This document shows, in pieces, positions 11,148 through 23,168 of a stretch of 64,000 nt of DNA. The notes below the pieces were generated by a model. It searched no databases, was not told the DNA's origin, and saw only the letters and a list, made by a program, of their open reading frames with translations. Both the position numbers and the translations under genes were made by a program. Every line of letters starts with the position of its first letter. The first letter of the stretch is position 1. Source of the stretch: Echinostoma caproni (taxonomy: Eukaryota > Platyhelminthes > Trematoda > Plagiorchiida > Echinostomatidae); the NCBI GenBank assembly GCA_900618425.1, contig UZAN01039587.1, positions 71,797-135,796 of the forward strand. The letters are read 5' to 3'.

Positions 11148-14100
11148 GTAGGTCATAGCTGAACGAAAGAGTTTTGCTTATTCATCTCACAACTCCATAT
11201 CGTTTCAGTTGCGTTTGATTTGTTCTCTAAATCAAAGTGCTTCTAGTTAATAACTGGTTCCCTGGATCTCATCGCTGTTAGCGTGATCGTAATTTAATCT
11301 CATCGTTTTGCATTCGCTTACTTCCCCATCATTCATGGTGACGCTGATTCAATAATTAATATATGAACATAATGGTAAAATAACTGGGGAGCCGTAGATC
11401 GACTCTGAGGGACAGCGTTGAAAATAACCGGTTTCTTTAGCTTTTAGAGCACGATTTGTGGGTACTGATCTAGAGCACAGTGATTTACTGACAGTATAGA
11501 ATTGTTATCCTTCGTGACTGGTATTCATAAAATTATTTGTCTACTTAAAAATGATGTGGCTTTTCAAATATATGGCGAACAAAATGAGAATGGGATTGTC
11601 GGTTGTTACCTTGCAAATACTAGTAAAAAGCCAACTATTCTTTTCACCGAATCGGATTGTAAAAGGAAGTTCAGGAAAGAAGAGAAAGGAAGAATTTTGC
11701 AGCTAATCGGGAGTGAAGTGGGAACAGAAAATTGGGTCAGTGACACGATGGGGGCAGAAGTTGGACCAACGACTACCAGGTCAAAGTGATGCTGACCTTG
11801 TCTGCGTTACCGTCACCCCACTTATTCGGTATTTCCGAATGCATCAGTCATGGATATTTTCATGTTTTACGGCATCGAATTCGATTGATCCAAATTTTCA
11901 CAGTGAAATAACTATGATAAAGTTTGTCGTGTACAGAGCCTAAGAACGGACTAACTCGGAAAACACGAGACAAATATTTTGACTTTATCGGCCTTGGTCT
12001 GTCCTTCAATAAAATAGAAATCTTTATCCAGGACTTCACAGATAGAAGGTAAGGACACTACTGTCTAACTTATCGGTCATATGTAAGAAATAGCGAGCTT
12101 TTATCCCAATGGATCCATCAACCTCTCATTTATGGGGTGGGTGCATTACGGGGGAAATGCTGAGTTTCTAATGTGTAGGGAAATGCACTAAATCCCGTAA
12201 TAGATTTGGCTTCAAACCAACCTGATGTTAACGGTGGTATGCACAATGATCTTCTTCCTAAAATTCGTCGAGCTGAGGGATGCACGATTGCTGATGCGTC
12301 TGAATAGGGTAATACACGTCAAAGTAGTCCCACAAAGCACATTTAAACATAACAACAGAGTGGTAAACAAGTTCGTTTTCAAACATTCGTATTAATGCCA
12401 ACGCATCTCAATGGATAATATTACCTGGGAATAAAATCGTCTTGGAGAAATAAAATACAATAGAATCAAATCGAAAATTACTGGAAATGATTTCATTATG
12501 ATTTCGTGGGTTCTTATCGGGGCAGGTTCATTGTCGGATGTTGACTACAGAAGAAGCGGTGAGCATTCATCTACGCAAATCCCCGTCGGTGTGCCCGAAA
12601 ACAATTTGAACAAATGTTCAAGCCTCCCTGGCACACACACATCCCCAAACACACACCGTATCACAAATAATCTCAAAGGTCGGATGACTGGACAAACAAA
12701 TATGTAGTCGTGGTGAATCCGATTCCCGGTCTCATGATGAAACCATTTCTAGCAATCTGTGATGTCATTTTATTTTCCCAAGATAATACATGTGTTAAGA
12801 TTTTTACACATTGACTAAGCTCGACGAATAAGCTATGATAAACGGATTTCAAAATCGCTTCAATGAATTAAATTTCACTCAACTCCTAATTCTCTCAATG
12901 GTGATTATGGACATCATTGTGAAAATTAGCTTTAAAAATAACTATCTTTTTGAATAATAGAATTTGGCTTCCCGGTCAATCGAAATTTTTTCCATTTTTT
13001 CGGTCCATGTACACTCCCATTTGTTATCATAAAACGCAGAACATAGACAACTGTGGACTTATTTGCCGAAATTGTTAGATGAAACTCACAATAATACGGT
13101 CGGCCGAGCGGCGGCCAGGAAGGGAGGAGTCATGCCGAGATTGTAGTTTCCGTTCCAACTGTTTTGATTCAGTTGACCCGTGTAAAGTTTCGCTTTTGCT
13201 TACTCGTTTGTAAACTGTCTGGAACTTTTTGTTTTGTTACCTAATCAACTTCAGATTACTAAGTAAGTAGTAAAGCAGTACAGAAAATAATTAAAAAAAT
13301 TGTTATTGCAGTTCCAACAATCAAATTAGTTTGTTCCATTTCACATCACGCGCGCAATCAGTTTGAACTATTTTTTTGCACTTGTACTTAACAACCGACG
13401 GCTCAGTTGAACAATTTTTTAGCGATCACAACATCACGATATGGGGAAAGCGTTTGGGGTGAAGGCGCACAAGGTTTGTCGGTCCCATGTAACTGTTACC
13501 AGTTGTCTGTCACTGGTAATTTCCAGACATGCAGACACGCAGACAGACAGACAGCGTTTGAAAAATACACTAATTCCATGCTTTGGTTAATACAGCTTGC
13601 TTAGTACGCTTCACGTTGGGAGGTATTGTTTTCGTCGGAGAAACGCGATTCGCATTCCAAGTTATGAAAATAACCGTGTTTTTGCTAATAAAGACACGGT
13701 TTATTTGAGACTGTCCCCTCACCCAATCCTCACACAGTCCTTGTCATTGTTTATCCGAACCATGGAATGGGATCACACGGGAAAAAAATAGATCTGGAAA
13801 ATTTAAAACACCATTCAATCGGTATTCGTGATGTTCTCTTAACATTAAATTCGCGATACATATATATTCACGGTTCACCTGTATGGTAAACGTGTACATT
13901 ATATTCGTCACATCAGTCTAATTTCGGGGATAGAGTTGTTAGACTATGATTTTTTTCTAACGGATTCAGTTTTCTGTTACCCCGAATGAGCTAATCGAAT
14001 TATTTGGAATGTTTGTGTCTTGTAGTTTGCGTTGACTACCAATACCTATTTGGTGTAGCACATTTACTTATCAGTGAACCTGATTCACTAATTTATCCAC

Positions 14101-16163
14101 ACATGCATTTGGAATGAAAATCGATTCCATCATCACGACCAGATGAGGATTTCGGTCCGTTCATTTGGGAGCGGCGCAGCGGGAGCGGGTGGTTGAGAAA
14201 TAGCATTTATATTAAAACCGGGTCATCAGGATCGATCGCGAGTTTTGAATGGCTCAACAGATATATATTCTTTCACTTCTCATTTTTACCGACCGGGTAA
14301 TGTCTCCATTTACCTTTTCTGATAAACGTGGTAGACATTTTATATATACTTCTATTTATTACAAGATTTGAGCAGTTCGCACTGCTTTAGTTCACACCTG
14401 AAGAACTCCAACAAGTGTTATGACTGGTATTTCCACATGCCTGCATAAGTTTGGTTAGTAGCTAAAAATGAACAGCACTTCCTAAGTAGTCATAAATTTA
14501 ACCAATCATGAGTTGTAGATCAGTTTGGTTGGTGTCCCCGTGTGGAAGTGACTGTCGCAGAGATCCCAGCTTATTCTACCGTTCATGGAAAACCAAATGA
14601 ACGGCATTCCATCAGCTTGTATTCTGAAAAAGCACTCCATTTCTGGTGATTCGTTCACTTAATCAGTTTTGCATAATTTGTTTTGTCCATTGCAAATGTT
14701 TTATTGTCTGAGAAGACTCTGTTATGTCCGGGTATTGATCGAACCAGAGAAGCATGAAGCATACTTCGGAAATACATTTCAGTTTATAATATCATACGAG
14801 TATGTATAGCTATGGATGAAGAGTGTTTATTCCGAACATCGTCTCCTACTGCAATGTTCTCAGGTCTTATGTATCACCGTTTGAATTTGCTCGACCTTGA
14901 GTAACATGATACAATCTGTATTATTATTTTGAAAATTACCATTTAGAGTTTGAAAAGAAATTTTGTACAAGACAGCATGGAAGTCCATTCTTTTCAATAC
15001 ATGTTTTCTGTTCCACGGGGGTATTCGTTTGGGTCGGTAGACGTGAATGCTGCTCGAAACACATGGGGGACGTTGGAAACTAATCCGGTGTGTTGCACGA
15101 TTTTGAACAATACCTGTACAGGTCAACTAAAGCACAAATAATTACTACGAAATACCGCACGGGGATATTATGGTATATGAATGGTAGGTCTCTTTCCATG
15201 ATTGAATATGGTAAAATAATGCAACTCACTGCTACAATCTGTTAAATCTTTTTTTGCTTAATCAAAGATTGCATCAGAAAAACAATGTCGATGGATCAAA
15301 GGGTTTTAGTGAAACACACGCAAGGGAAAATATATTTTCAGGGGTAAACCCCATAGTTTGGAGAATTCTCTGTTCACAAATGGGACCCGTCGATTGTTGA
15401 ACTCTCGCAGACCAATGAACACAACCCAGTTTGAGAAAACGACGGACAGTTGTGGAGCGAATTTATAACCATGAAACTATAGATCAGACGATCTCCGGTC
15501 GGGTTGTACAGACTTCAACTCTTGCACGTCGGGTTGGATTGGAAATTGTGCTGGGCTAAGATAATCTGAAAATTCTAATGGACAATGATGATCAAAGGAA
15601 ATGGAGGGTGAAAAATTATGTGAAACATATGAACGCAGATTCTGACCTCGGCTTTAGTATGACTGAATAAAATGTAGTTATAACGGGTCATAAAAATGCA
15701 TTGTTAATTTCCGTTGTTACAACACATTATCGTGATTCAAGTAGCTCGCCCTGATCCTCAAGTTGAGAATAATATTTTCACCCATTTAAAAATATGATGA
15801 TCCTTTTACCATTCCGTTGAGTATACTGTTGTACAAATAGCGTTTAGTGATAGGGTCGACTGCAGTCATCCATGTTAACCTCTCTATCGTTGTCATGGCG
15901 GTCTTATTGATTTCCATTTTTTTTTAGACTCACCAAATTTGGTTTTCAAATAGAAGAAGGAGTGAAGAACAAGCTCGTTTTCAGTAATTCGTAGTCATGC
16001 CAAATACATCACAATAAATATTACGCTGTTTATATATAAATCAGTATTTAACCGCAAAAACACAAACAAATGTTTCGGGAAAGGGAAAATAACCTCATCG
16101 GTTATCTATAGAGCTAAGTTCATCTTGGGACCGGAAATGGAATTCTCAGTGATCACATAATTG

Positions 16164-16720
16164 TTAGGTCATCCGATCGTTGGGATCACTCTGAATATGG
16201 GGTGTGTTGGGGGTGGGCCAGGGGAGCTTAATCGCCTGCACAAATTGTTTTTGGGCACACAAAGGGGGGTGGTGCAGCCGAATTCCTACCTCTTCCGCTG
16301 TGGCTAGGATACGACAGCGAACCTGCCTTGATAATCGACCACGAACCCGATACAGGGGTCGGAATGCCTCGGTCACATTCACAGTGTGATTTGTTTCAGC
16401 TAGGTGTGAAACCACTGCACTAGTGACTGACTTAATCGTTCCTGTGTTTAACCATGCGGGGTGGTGGTCACGGATTCGTTCGGACAAACGCCTGACTGTG
16501 CGGTCTATGTACGTGGTTCCACAGGAACACGTAAATGAGTACACACAAAATGAGACGGCAGAATCCGGCATTTTGTCCTTTAGTCGTAAACACACAATTG
16601 CCTGGGAAGTGAACAAAACATTGAGCTTTGCTGCTAGAAGGTTTTACTAACAGCATCTGATAGTCTCCTTTGTATTACCTCTGCTGATGTATCCCCCCAA
16701 ATTCGGTTTTCATTTGACTT
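16164..16720 (-). mobile_element. Penelope-like element remnant, GIY-YIG endonuclease end
   Basis: On the minus strand, about 150 codons are open and encode the C-terminal endonuclease of a Penelope-like element. Visible are the linker cysteines and GIY-YIG-type motif CSCGTTYIDRTVRRLSERI (YID replacing YIG), then DHHPAWL, VVSHLAETNH, and the typical C-terminal PPLCAQKQFVQAIKLPWP. Upstream, in a shifted frame with one stop near 16630, lie AEVIQRRLSDAVSKTF and AKLNVLFTS, the segment between thumb and linker. No RT core is seen, so the copy is 5'-truncated. It lies antisense to the host gene inside intron 1. A histidine pair and the Arg after YID are kept, but the missing Gly makes activity doubtful. 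Confidence 0.88.
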
Positions 16721-18320
16721 TCAGTTCTTTGTTTCTGTCTTCCTTTGACTTTATTTATAACCACAAGTGAAACTTCCAGTCCGTTGTTTCATAACAAAGG
16801 TTATGAGCAATTCTGTTTATAGTCAGTTTCGTGTCATTCGCGTCTACGGCAACCTCTTTTCCTCGAGAAACTGGTAGTCAAGATTACTATAAATACGAGA
16901 CTGGGTAGAGCAAAGTGTTCCAGAAGTACCAGAAAGATAGTCCAAAAAACTTACCTAGGATTTTATCCAGAATACGACAATTTTTTCCGGTCCTCTGCCG
17001 CTGATGTAAAGACTGTTCCGCTTGAAACTATTGATTTTGTTTCCGGGTACGCTTCTCCTCAATGGTCATTACGTTCCTGGGAGAAAATATATTTCCTCCT
17101 CCCCACGAGCAGTTATTCGGTGCCAATTTTTTCATCATTTTATTGAAATACAACTCATAATAAGATTCGAATCGTTTTCCTTCGTTGTCCGTTCTAAATT
17201 GCACAATGCGTCTTTTCATTGAGTATTCGTGTTACCTTCTGTTTGACACTACGAAACCTTGGAATCCGGAGTTCAACTTGTCACTATTGACGATTTCCTA
17301 CAGCCACATGCTTTGTTTATCGCTATATCGTGTTATAAGACCGACGTTTGCTGTTTTATCTATTCTCGGTTTTCTTTTCATGGGCCTGAAATGTGATTAG
17401 ATTACGAAAAAGCTCTACAGTGAGATCATTTGTTACGATCCAAATCAATTCCCGCACACACTCACAGCACCGCCTCGGTCATTCCTATTCTCCTCTCGAT
17501 TTGCTTACCCCAGTGCTACCGACAACAACACCGTGTCTACTGATTCTCAAAGTACCATATTTATTGGGAGTTCTAATAGACTATAGCGAATAGGTTTTAC
17601 TATACATTAGCGATGACCCTCAAATACTATCATATTCGGCGAGCTGTAACCACAGTTCGGACATCAAGGGTTGCCTATTATTCTTAGACGTCCACCGCAT
17701 GAATTATTTTTACAAATCTAATTAGCACTTGCTTGGCGCGCTCAGAACGCGAATATGGTCGATTTGTTCGGGGTTGATTGAGAGGTCTGTGTGCAGGACC
17801 AGGAAGTGCCTGCCGCAGATTCATGATTATACACTGGAATATAATTGACAAAAGAAAGATAAACTGGCTCGGGTGTAGCATTTTCTACTCAGGTAGTATT
17901 TGTCTGGTAACTTGACCAGAGGGGTTCCGTTTTGAGTCTATCGGACGGAATGCCCCATCAACCACAGGGGATGAACAAACGACGGGGATACACGGATAGT
18001 ATGACGCCAATAGGATTGTATCGTTTTCAGGTTGGAAATAAAATCAACAAGGTTTATTTAATTCAACCTCATTCGTTCATTTCTCCACTGATCTGACATG
18101 TTTGCACAGTTATCTCTTAAAGTGGAGCTGGTTATTATTGGTAACCTGAAATAGCCAGAGGCACACTTCGGTGAATAGATATATCACAATATGTAGCATG
18201 CATGCGGTTTGTTTAATGACTTGTGGATCGTGATGAAGTAAGTAAAGAAGCACTTTTATCCAGCTGTTTAACGATTTTATAAAAGCAGAGTGATCATATC
18301 CCGAAGGTCAAATTGGTTGC

Positions 18321-18323
<3 letters not shown>

Positions 18324-18354
<31 letters not shown>
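18324..18354. repeat. AT dinucleotide microsatellite
   Basis: About 15 uninterrupted TA units in receptor intron 1. Confidence 0.95.
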
Positions 18355-18356
<2 letters not shown>

Positions 18357-18869
18357 GCGAATATGTGTGTGTGATCTATTTGACGAACATGGTCAGTAAA
18401 CTGAATTCCGTAGAAATCAACCCTGTGGTTTTGAGTTCCTCAACTTCATTCATTCATATAACTTGTCAAGGAGTTTCAGCTTTTGGCTAACAGTGTGACA
18501 ATAAACACGAGATCGTTGTGAGGTCAAACGAACTCATTATTGTATATTAAATGTGCACAGGAAACCGGTGTAGGGTGAGACTAATCAATTTGGATGTCTT
18601 TGATCCATGATAAGTGATGCACAGTTCCACCCATTTCGAATAATCACCACGTTGATAGTTCTGCCATATGTGCTACCTTTAGAACTGATTTCCCCGAAAC
18701 CCCTGTGAAGAAAAGATTGAAGCCATTCCAAATAAACGCTTAAAACATGAATTGAAATGGAATTTTATTTCTAGCGGTAGTGATATCCTGAACAGAACAA
18801 CAATTATTTTTCCCCCGAACTGTAATTCGTCACTTTAACGTTCCAGCATACCGTATTTCATTACTGTGA

Positions 18870-19215
18870 ATTCACGAGAGGAATGAGAAAGAAGGTATAT
18901 TGGTAGCGCCGTTGGGCTGAGGGAAGGGATAGGAATTATCGATCGGTGTAGTTGCTTTTCGTTCTTTAGCCGTATCTTTCGTGAAGTATGAATAAATCAA
19001 GATTAATCTGTTGACAAAATATTGAAAATCGGTTCTCGTAGCTCGGGTGAACTGAATTTCATTTCGCCTGTTCGCCGAGCTTGGCAATTTGTTTGCAAAC
19101 ATTTCATCACCAGCCGAGGCGACATCATCAATGCTTGTGAAGTGGCCCGAACTCTTCTGCTGAATATTGGTGTGAACCCAGTTTTGTTTCTTTTCTCTTT
19201 GTCCACTACTGCAGA
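18870..19215 (-). repeat. Dispersed repeat with coding-like minus frame
   Basis: The minus strand is open for 115 codons and includes FTSIDDVASAGDEMFANKL. The plus-strand copy at 28839-29102 encodes the aligned FTSTENVILLGDKTFARN, and the nucleotides over the shared part look roughly 70 percent alike by eye. The segment at 19012-19051 (gacaaaatattgaaaatcgg onward) recurs near 56273-56312. Three related pieces in one window show an interspersed repeat family. I do not recognise the encoded peptide, and no domain can be named. Confidence 0.6.
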
Positions 19216-19555
19216 ACACGTCCGCTAGCGTTTGTGCAAACTCATTCGTTAAAATAATACCAATTGTAGCGCTTTGTTGGACATCTAAGTGTCAAGGAAA
19301 CGCCATACTAGAAAATGTAGTGGTGGTTGTCACTTCTAAAGCCCCAAATTAGATTAGTGCTTCCTGATTCGAATAAATCAGATTTAATGAAATCAATAGC
19401 TTATTAAAAATTAACTGTACCAAAACCATTTGGTAAAACAGATACATATTCTGTGATACTGGGGTCAGTGAAAAAGCAGCAGCACTGACGGAACTGATTT
19501 TTGTCACCGTCGTTTGGGATTCTGTGTTGAGGGCAGCGCCTATGTATATGTAGTC

Positions 19556-19580
19556 TGTGTGTGTGTGTGTGTGTGTGTGG
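19556..19580. repeat. GT dinucleotide microsatellite
   Basis: About 12 GT units followed by a G-rich run with an N at 19583, probably a sequencing or assembly slip at the repeat edge. Confidence 0.93.
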
Positions 19581-20559
19581 GCNGGGTGGGTGAGTGCTGA
19601 TACGAAGGTACATTTGTATTCTTTAAATCACGGTAGTGTGACGGGTTACGAAGAAATTAGTTGGATGCTCTTTGGACACACAGAAATACTTCTAAGAAAT
19701 TAGGTTATACAGGTAACGAACCAACACGTAAATTCGAACGTCTACACAAATTGTGCCGATTGGGAAAACACATTTTGGGAAAGCAGATTTTCGAAATCCA
19801 CCGTTTGAATACTTTTCAACCACAGAATAGTGTTTCAATGCAACCAGCAAACAGAGAGCTAAGAATGCAGTTTCATGTGGGGTTCGAGCAGGAAGGAGTT
19901 GTGTAACCTAATAGGCGAGCATACATCTCATGGCAACAGTCATCGGTTTCTACTATTTAGAACCCCGCGTGTTTGGAACATATCACTGTGACATTGTGCT
20001 TCGGGAGAGTACAAGAAAACTTTTCAAACTCAAAATAGCAATTGTCCTATGTTCCTTTCTATACAAAAGCATCAAACGAGTAATATTTCACAGTTAATCG
20101 AATCACGATTTTTAGCGAATTCACTCCGGCGAACATTTAAGGTTTCTAAACCAGAGGAAGAATTCGAACTTTGGTGTTAATTATTGAGAAATATGGGCCG
20201 ACTGCCGTGATTCAAAAGTTTTCCCCATACACAACAATAAGTTGAACTTCATTGAACCCACAATGAAACAAGAAATGTATTATACTCAAATAGATATTCT
20301 CCCATTTCCCCCATTAAAATTTGTCTATTCTTCTTTTTTGTAGTATGCAAAGCGTTTTGCAACAACCCCTCCTAAGCTAACTGCTCTCTTTTACAACGGA
20401 TTCATAGGTCTACGTTAGATACAATTTTGATGAAACAAATTATCGATTTTGTTTCTGATATTCAGTGTGAAGAAGAAGCATTTGAACTTGTTTATATCAT
20501 ACATTTATCCTCACCGCTTTCATGAAAGACTATTCACTTTTCGATAACCTTTGTTTCAG

Positions 20560-20644
20560 CTGCTCACTCCAATCTTGAATGCTTTCCATCTGTCCCTGAA
20601 TCAAATTGTATCGCTCCAGGTTTTTCAGTTTTTCCTCTGGTTAG
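20560..20644 (+). CDS. 5-HT7-like serotonin receptor, exon 2 (85 nt), residues 408-436
   Basis: This short exon was found by looking for the missing piece between helix 6 (exon 1) and GYMNSLLNPIIY (exon 3). It follows a pyrimidine-rich acceptor, ttgtttcag, and ends before gtaagt. It starts in phase 0, matching exon 1, and ends in phase 1 so that its last G completes a Gly codon with the GT of exon 3. It encodes 28 full codons beginning LLTPILNAFHL and ending VFQFFLWL. These are the third extracellular loop and the start of helix 7, with W434 at the usual FLWLGY position. The loop has no cysteine, whereas vertebrate 5-HT7 has several there. The fit of phase, splice sites and FLWLGY makes this exon very likely real. 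Confidence 0.94.
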
Positions 20645-22872
20645 GTAAGTTTTATTGAATTTATTTCGCTCAACAAAGTTTCAGTTTGCCTGATACGCCC
20701 ATGCAGGATCTATTCCGATTTCGTTCATCACATTTAGGACTAGAATTTTCAATCATATTCCTAGTTCACTTCTGATTATAATGAAAGTTAGGGAGCTGTT
20801 CACAGTTGAGCGGAAACGCGCACGCACCATACGATCAAAGTTAACGTTTCAAGGTCACGACACCACTGTTTCACGCTGATATTCTGTTTGTGCAAATCAG
20901 AGTTCAGTTCGTGGTCTTTCTGATAGATGGATATACGATCAGGTTGGTGAAGACGACTGCAATGAACTGAACGAGCCCTGGAACAATTTGTGAACCCATT
21001 CATTCCACCCATCTAGGACTTCCGTTTTGTGCTGTCATCGAATACTCACAACATTTCATACAAAAAAACCTTCAGCGAGTTAGGTCTTTGTGATTAATAA
21101 TAAGCAACACAGGGGGAGAAACAAATATGATGCAACCAGTCAGAAAAAAGAAAACACCAGTGGATCGTGGTTAATCTCGAACTGGTTAACAACTGATGGA
21201 GAAAAATCCATTGTATTAGAGTATGACTCGGATTACACTGGGTGTCTGCAGTGTTGCATGAGCAATGTCACTATGTTATTCAACAATTTACTGGTCTTTA
21301 CCGGTTGATTATATGACGGTTTGAGAAATAATTGCCCGTGGTTTCATTAGAAGCTTGCCAATTATTGTACGCTCCAGACTGAACCGAAAAAGAGAGCTGA
21401 AAGTTCTGGACCTATACAAGATAATGCTTCAATAACTAAAAAAAATGAAGAACAAAAGGTATGCAAGAAAAATATAAGAAAAGCGCTGGAAAAATTATAC
21501 TATGCGATAAAATAAACCAGACAAAGTTCAATATCATTCAGGTGAATGAGCAATATCAGTGCCACGTGACTGTTTGCGTATTAAATCGTTAGCCTCTTGG
21601 ATCGGGTTGACCTCATTTGCACATCCGATTGGTTGGGTTTACATTTGGTCGCGATTGTAGCTTAAAACGTGACCGCGCAACCTTTGGAACTTTTTTATTA
21701 TGTGAGTAATGGAGGATTTAATTCAATGGGAAATGAAAAACGGCCTGATCAGCTGACCGAGTGGGTAGCATGCTTACGTCCTGTTGGTGAGGTCCCGGGT
21801 TCGATCCCCAGTTGCGTCGATGGCTTCACACGGGTGATGAAACCCAACCAGATCGAAACAGCTATCCAGTGCTTCCTATCTTTTCTGTTCATGCTTCATT
21901 TGCTTTATAAACGAAGAATTTCACGTCTGAAATTTTATTATTAGGTGAACACAAAAAGTGATGAACAAAGTACTATTCGGTGAGTGATCTGTATGTCAGA
22001 TCAATACATTATTTATGTCAATAACTACAGTAACGGTCTCGTGGAACGGAAAGGTAAGGCAATTTGGGGATTCATCGATTTAGCAGCACTTCCAACACGT
22101 GACTATCAACTATCAAGAACTATCAAGACAATTAAGAGTTGTCTGCAGAGGAAATTCACATCCCAACTGGATAAAGCAATTAGAGCCCTAGTTTTCCAAA
22201 TCACATGGTAACATTTTGTCTTCTCTTAAATCTTATGTGACATTAGTCATTTGTTTTGCGATGATAAACGAACACTCACCTGGACTGGATTTGAACTGAA
22301 GCCTAGAAAGAGCCGACGAATCTGTATTGATCACAGTGCGCAACCTGAGTTACAAGGCAAAACATCACATTTTGATCGTTTCGCGCTCACTACTCAGAGA
22401 ACCCGCAGGAGCATGTAAATTCCGGAACTACAAGCTGCCTGTGCAGGTTTTCTGCAGTTCTTATGCTGATTCGTGGTTCCTTATTACGCGTACCTTCGCC
22501 TTGGACATGTCAATATTGACTACATGGTTGCATAACCAGTTCCCCTGGAGACGAACCACTTAATCAGAGGACTGTTGTGGAATGCAGGGATGTGGAGACT
22601 TCAAACACATGACCCTTGCCAACTTCCTTCAGTTACATGTCCATTTTGGGTGAAAACAAATGTGAAGAACTAAACGGTCGATCCCATTGATTTTCAAACT
22701 GTTTCATAAAACTGCTTCGTAGAACACGACTCCTAAATTGTAGAGGCGGAGATAATCAATTTCTATAGCGAATTTTGATTCCATTGATACTACGGTGTCA
22801 GATGTAGAGTGAAAATGATTTAATCTTATTAGAATTTCACAAAGATTTTTCATTTTTCGTTCTTCCCTGCAG
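20645..22872 (+). other. Receptor intron 2 (about 2.2 kb)
   Basis: Bounded by donor gtaagt at 20645 and acceptor ttccctgcag ending at 22872. It holds a tRNA-derived SINE at 21738-21925. A weak B-box-like GTTCAAATCC on the minus strand near 22290 may mark another decayed SINE. Nothing else is supported. Confidence 0.85.
21738..21925 (+). repeat. tRNA-derived SINE copy in receptor intron 2
   Basis: The tRNA-like head has an A-box TGACCGAGTGGGTAGCA (21754-21770) and a B-box GGTTCGATCCC (21798-21808) spaced 44 nt apart, the normal polymerase III arrangement. The body follows with GATGAAACCCAACCAG and ATCGAAACAGCTATCC. The CGAAACAGCT core is shared with the SINE at 7745-8045. The head is better kept than in the other two copies. 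It is not a functional tRNA gene by eye, because the anticodon arm and 3' end do not fold cleanly. Confidence 0.7.
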
Positions 22873-23168
22873 GTTATATGAACAGTCTGCTCAACCCGAT
22901 AATTTACGCGAAATTCAATCGAGATTTCCGATTGCCATTCTGTTACATACTGAAATGTCAGTGCAAGGGTATCAATCAGCGCGTTCGTCGTTCTAGCTAC
23001 GTAACTCAGTTCGAAGGCCAACGCTATTCCCATTCGATTGCGAACGACAAACAGCGCCCGTCCGCGTCCCGATACCCCCGGAGACCACAGTATCGACTGT
23101 CTACTAACTCGGAATTGGCCGTCAATCGGGGATCCAATGCCAGAATACAGAATCTTTCCCACTTGTAA
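22873..23168 (+). CDS. 5-HT7-like serotonin receptor, exon 3, residues 436-533
   Basis: The final coding exon follows acceptor ttccctgcag and starts in phase 1, completing G436. It encodes the rest of helix 7 with MNSLLNPIIY (N443-P444-x-x-Y447), the NRDFR start of helix 8, and a membrane-proximal ILKCQCKGINQRVRR whose Cys464 and Cys466 are plausible palmitoylation sites. The last 60 residues are basic and Ser/Tyr-rich, ending IQNLSHL before TAA at 23166-23168. The CQC-x-x-INQ-(K/R) spacing after helix 8 is a further resemblance to 5-HT7-type receptors. Joined to exons 1 and 2, the CDS is 1602 nt including stop, with no frameshift, internal stop or N, so the gene looks functional. Confidence 0.96.

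Larger units (their letters stand above)
11148..20559 (+). other. Receptor intron 1 (about 9.4 kb)
   Basis: The intron runs from donor gtaggt at 11148 to acceptor ttgtttcag ending at 20559. It contains a Penelope-like remnant on the opposite strand (16164-16720), an AT microsatellite (18324-18354), a dispersed repeat (18870-19215) and a GT microsatellite (19556-19580). The remainder shows no coding stretch I can support. The open frames here are short and lack family motifs. Confidence 0.85.

Noticed and set aside
11148..11162. Receptor ending as a 411-residue protein at the stop after helix 6
   Set aside because: This reads through the gtaggt donor into intron 1. A receptor without helix 7 is implausible, and exons 2 and 3 restore the missing parts in phase.
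21738..21812. A functional tRNA gene
   Set aside because: The promoter boxes are good, but the arms do not fold cleanly and the SINE body follows directly.
22230..22370. Another minus-strand SINE
   Set aside because: Only a weak B-box-like GTTCAAATCC and a GTTTATC stretch are visible, which is too little to call.
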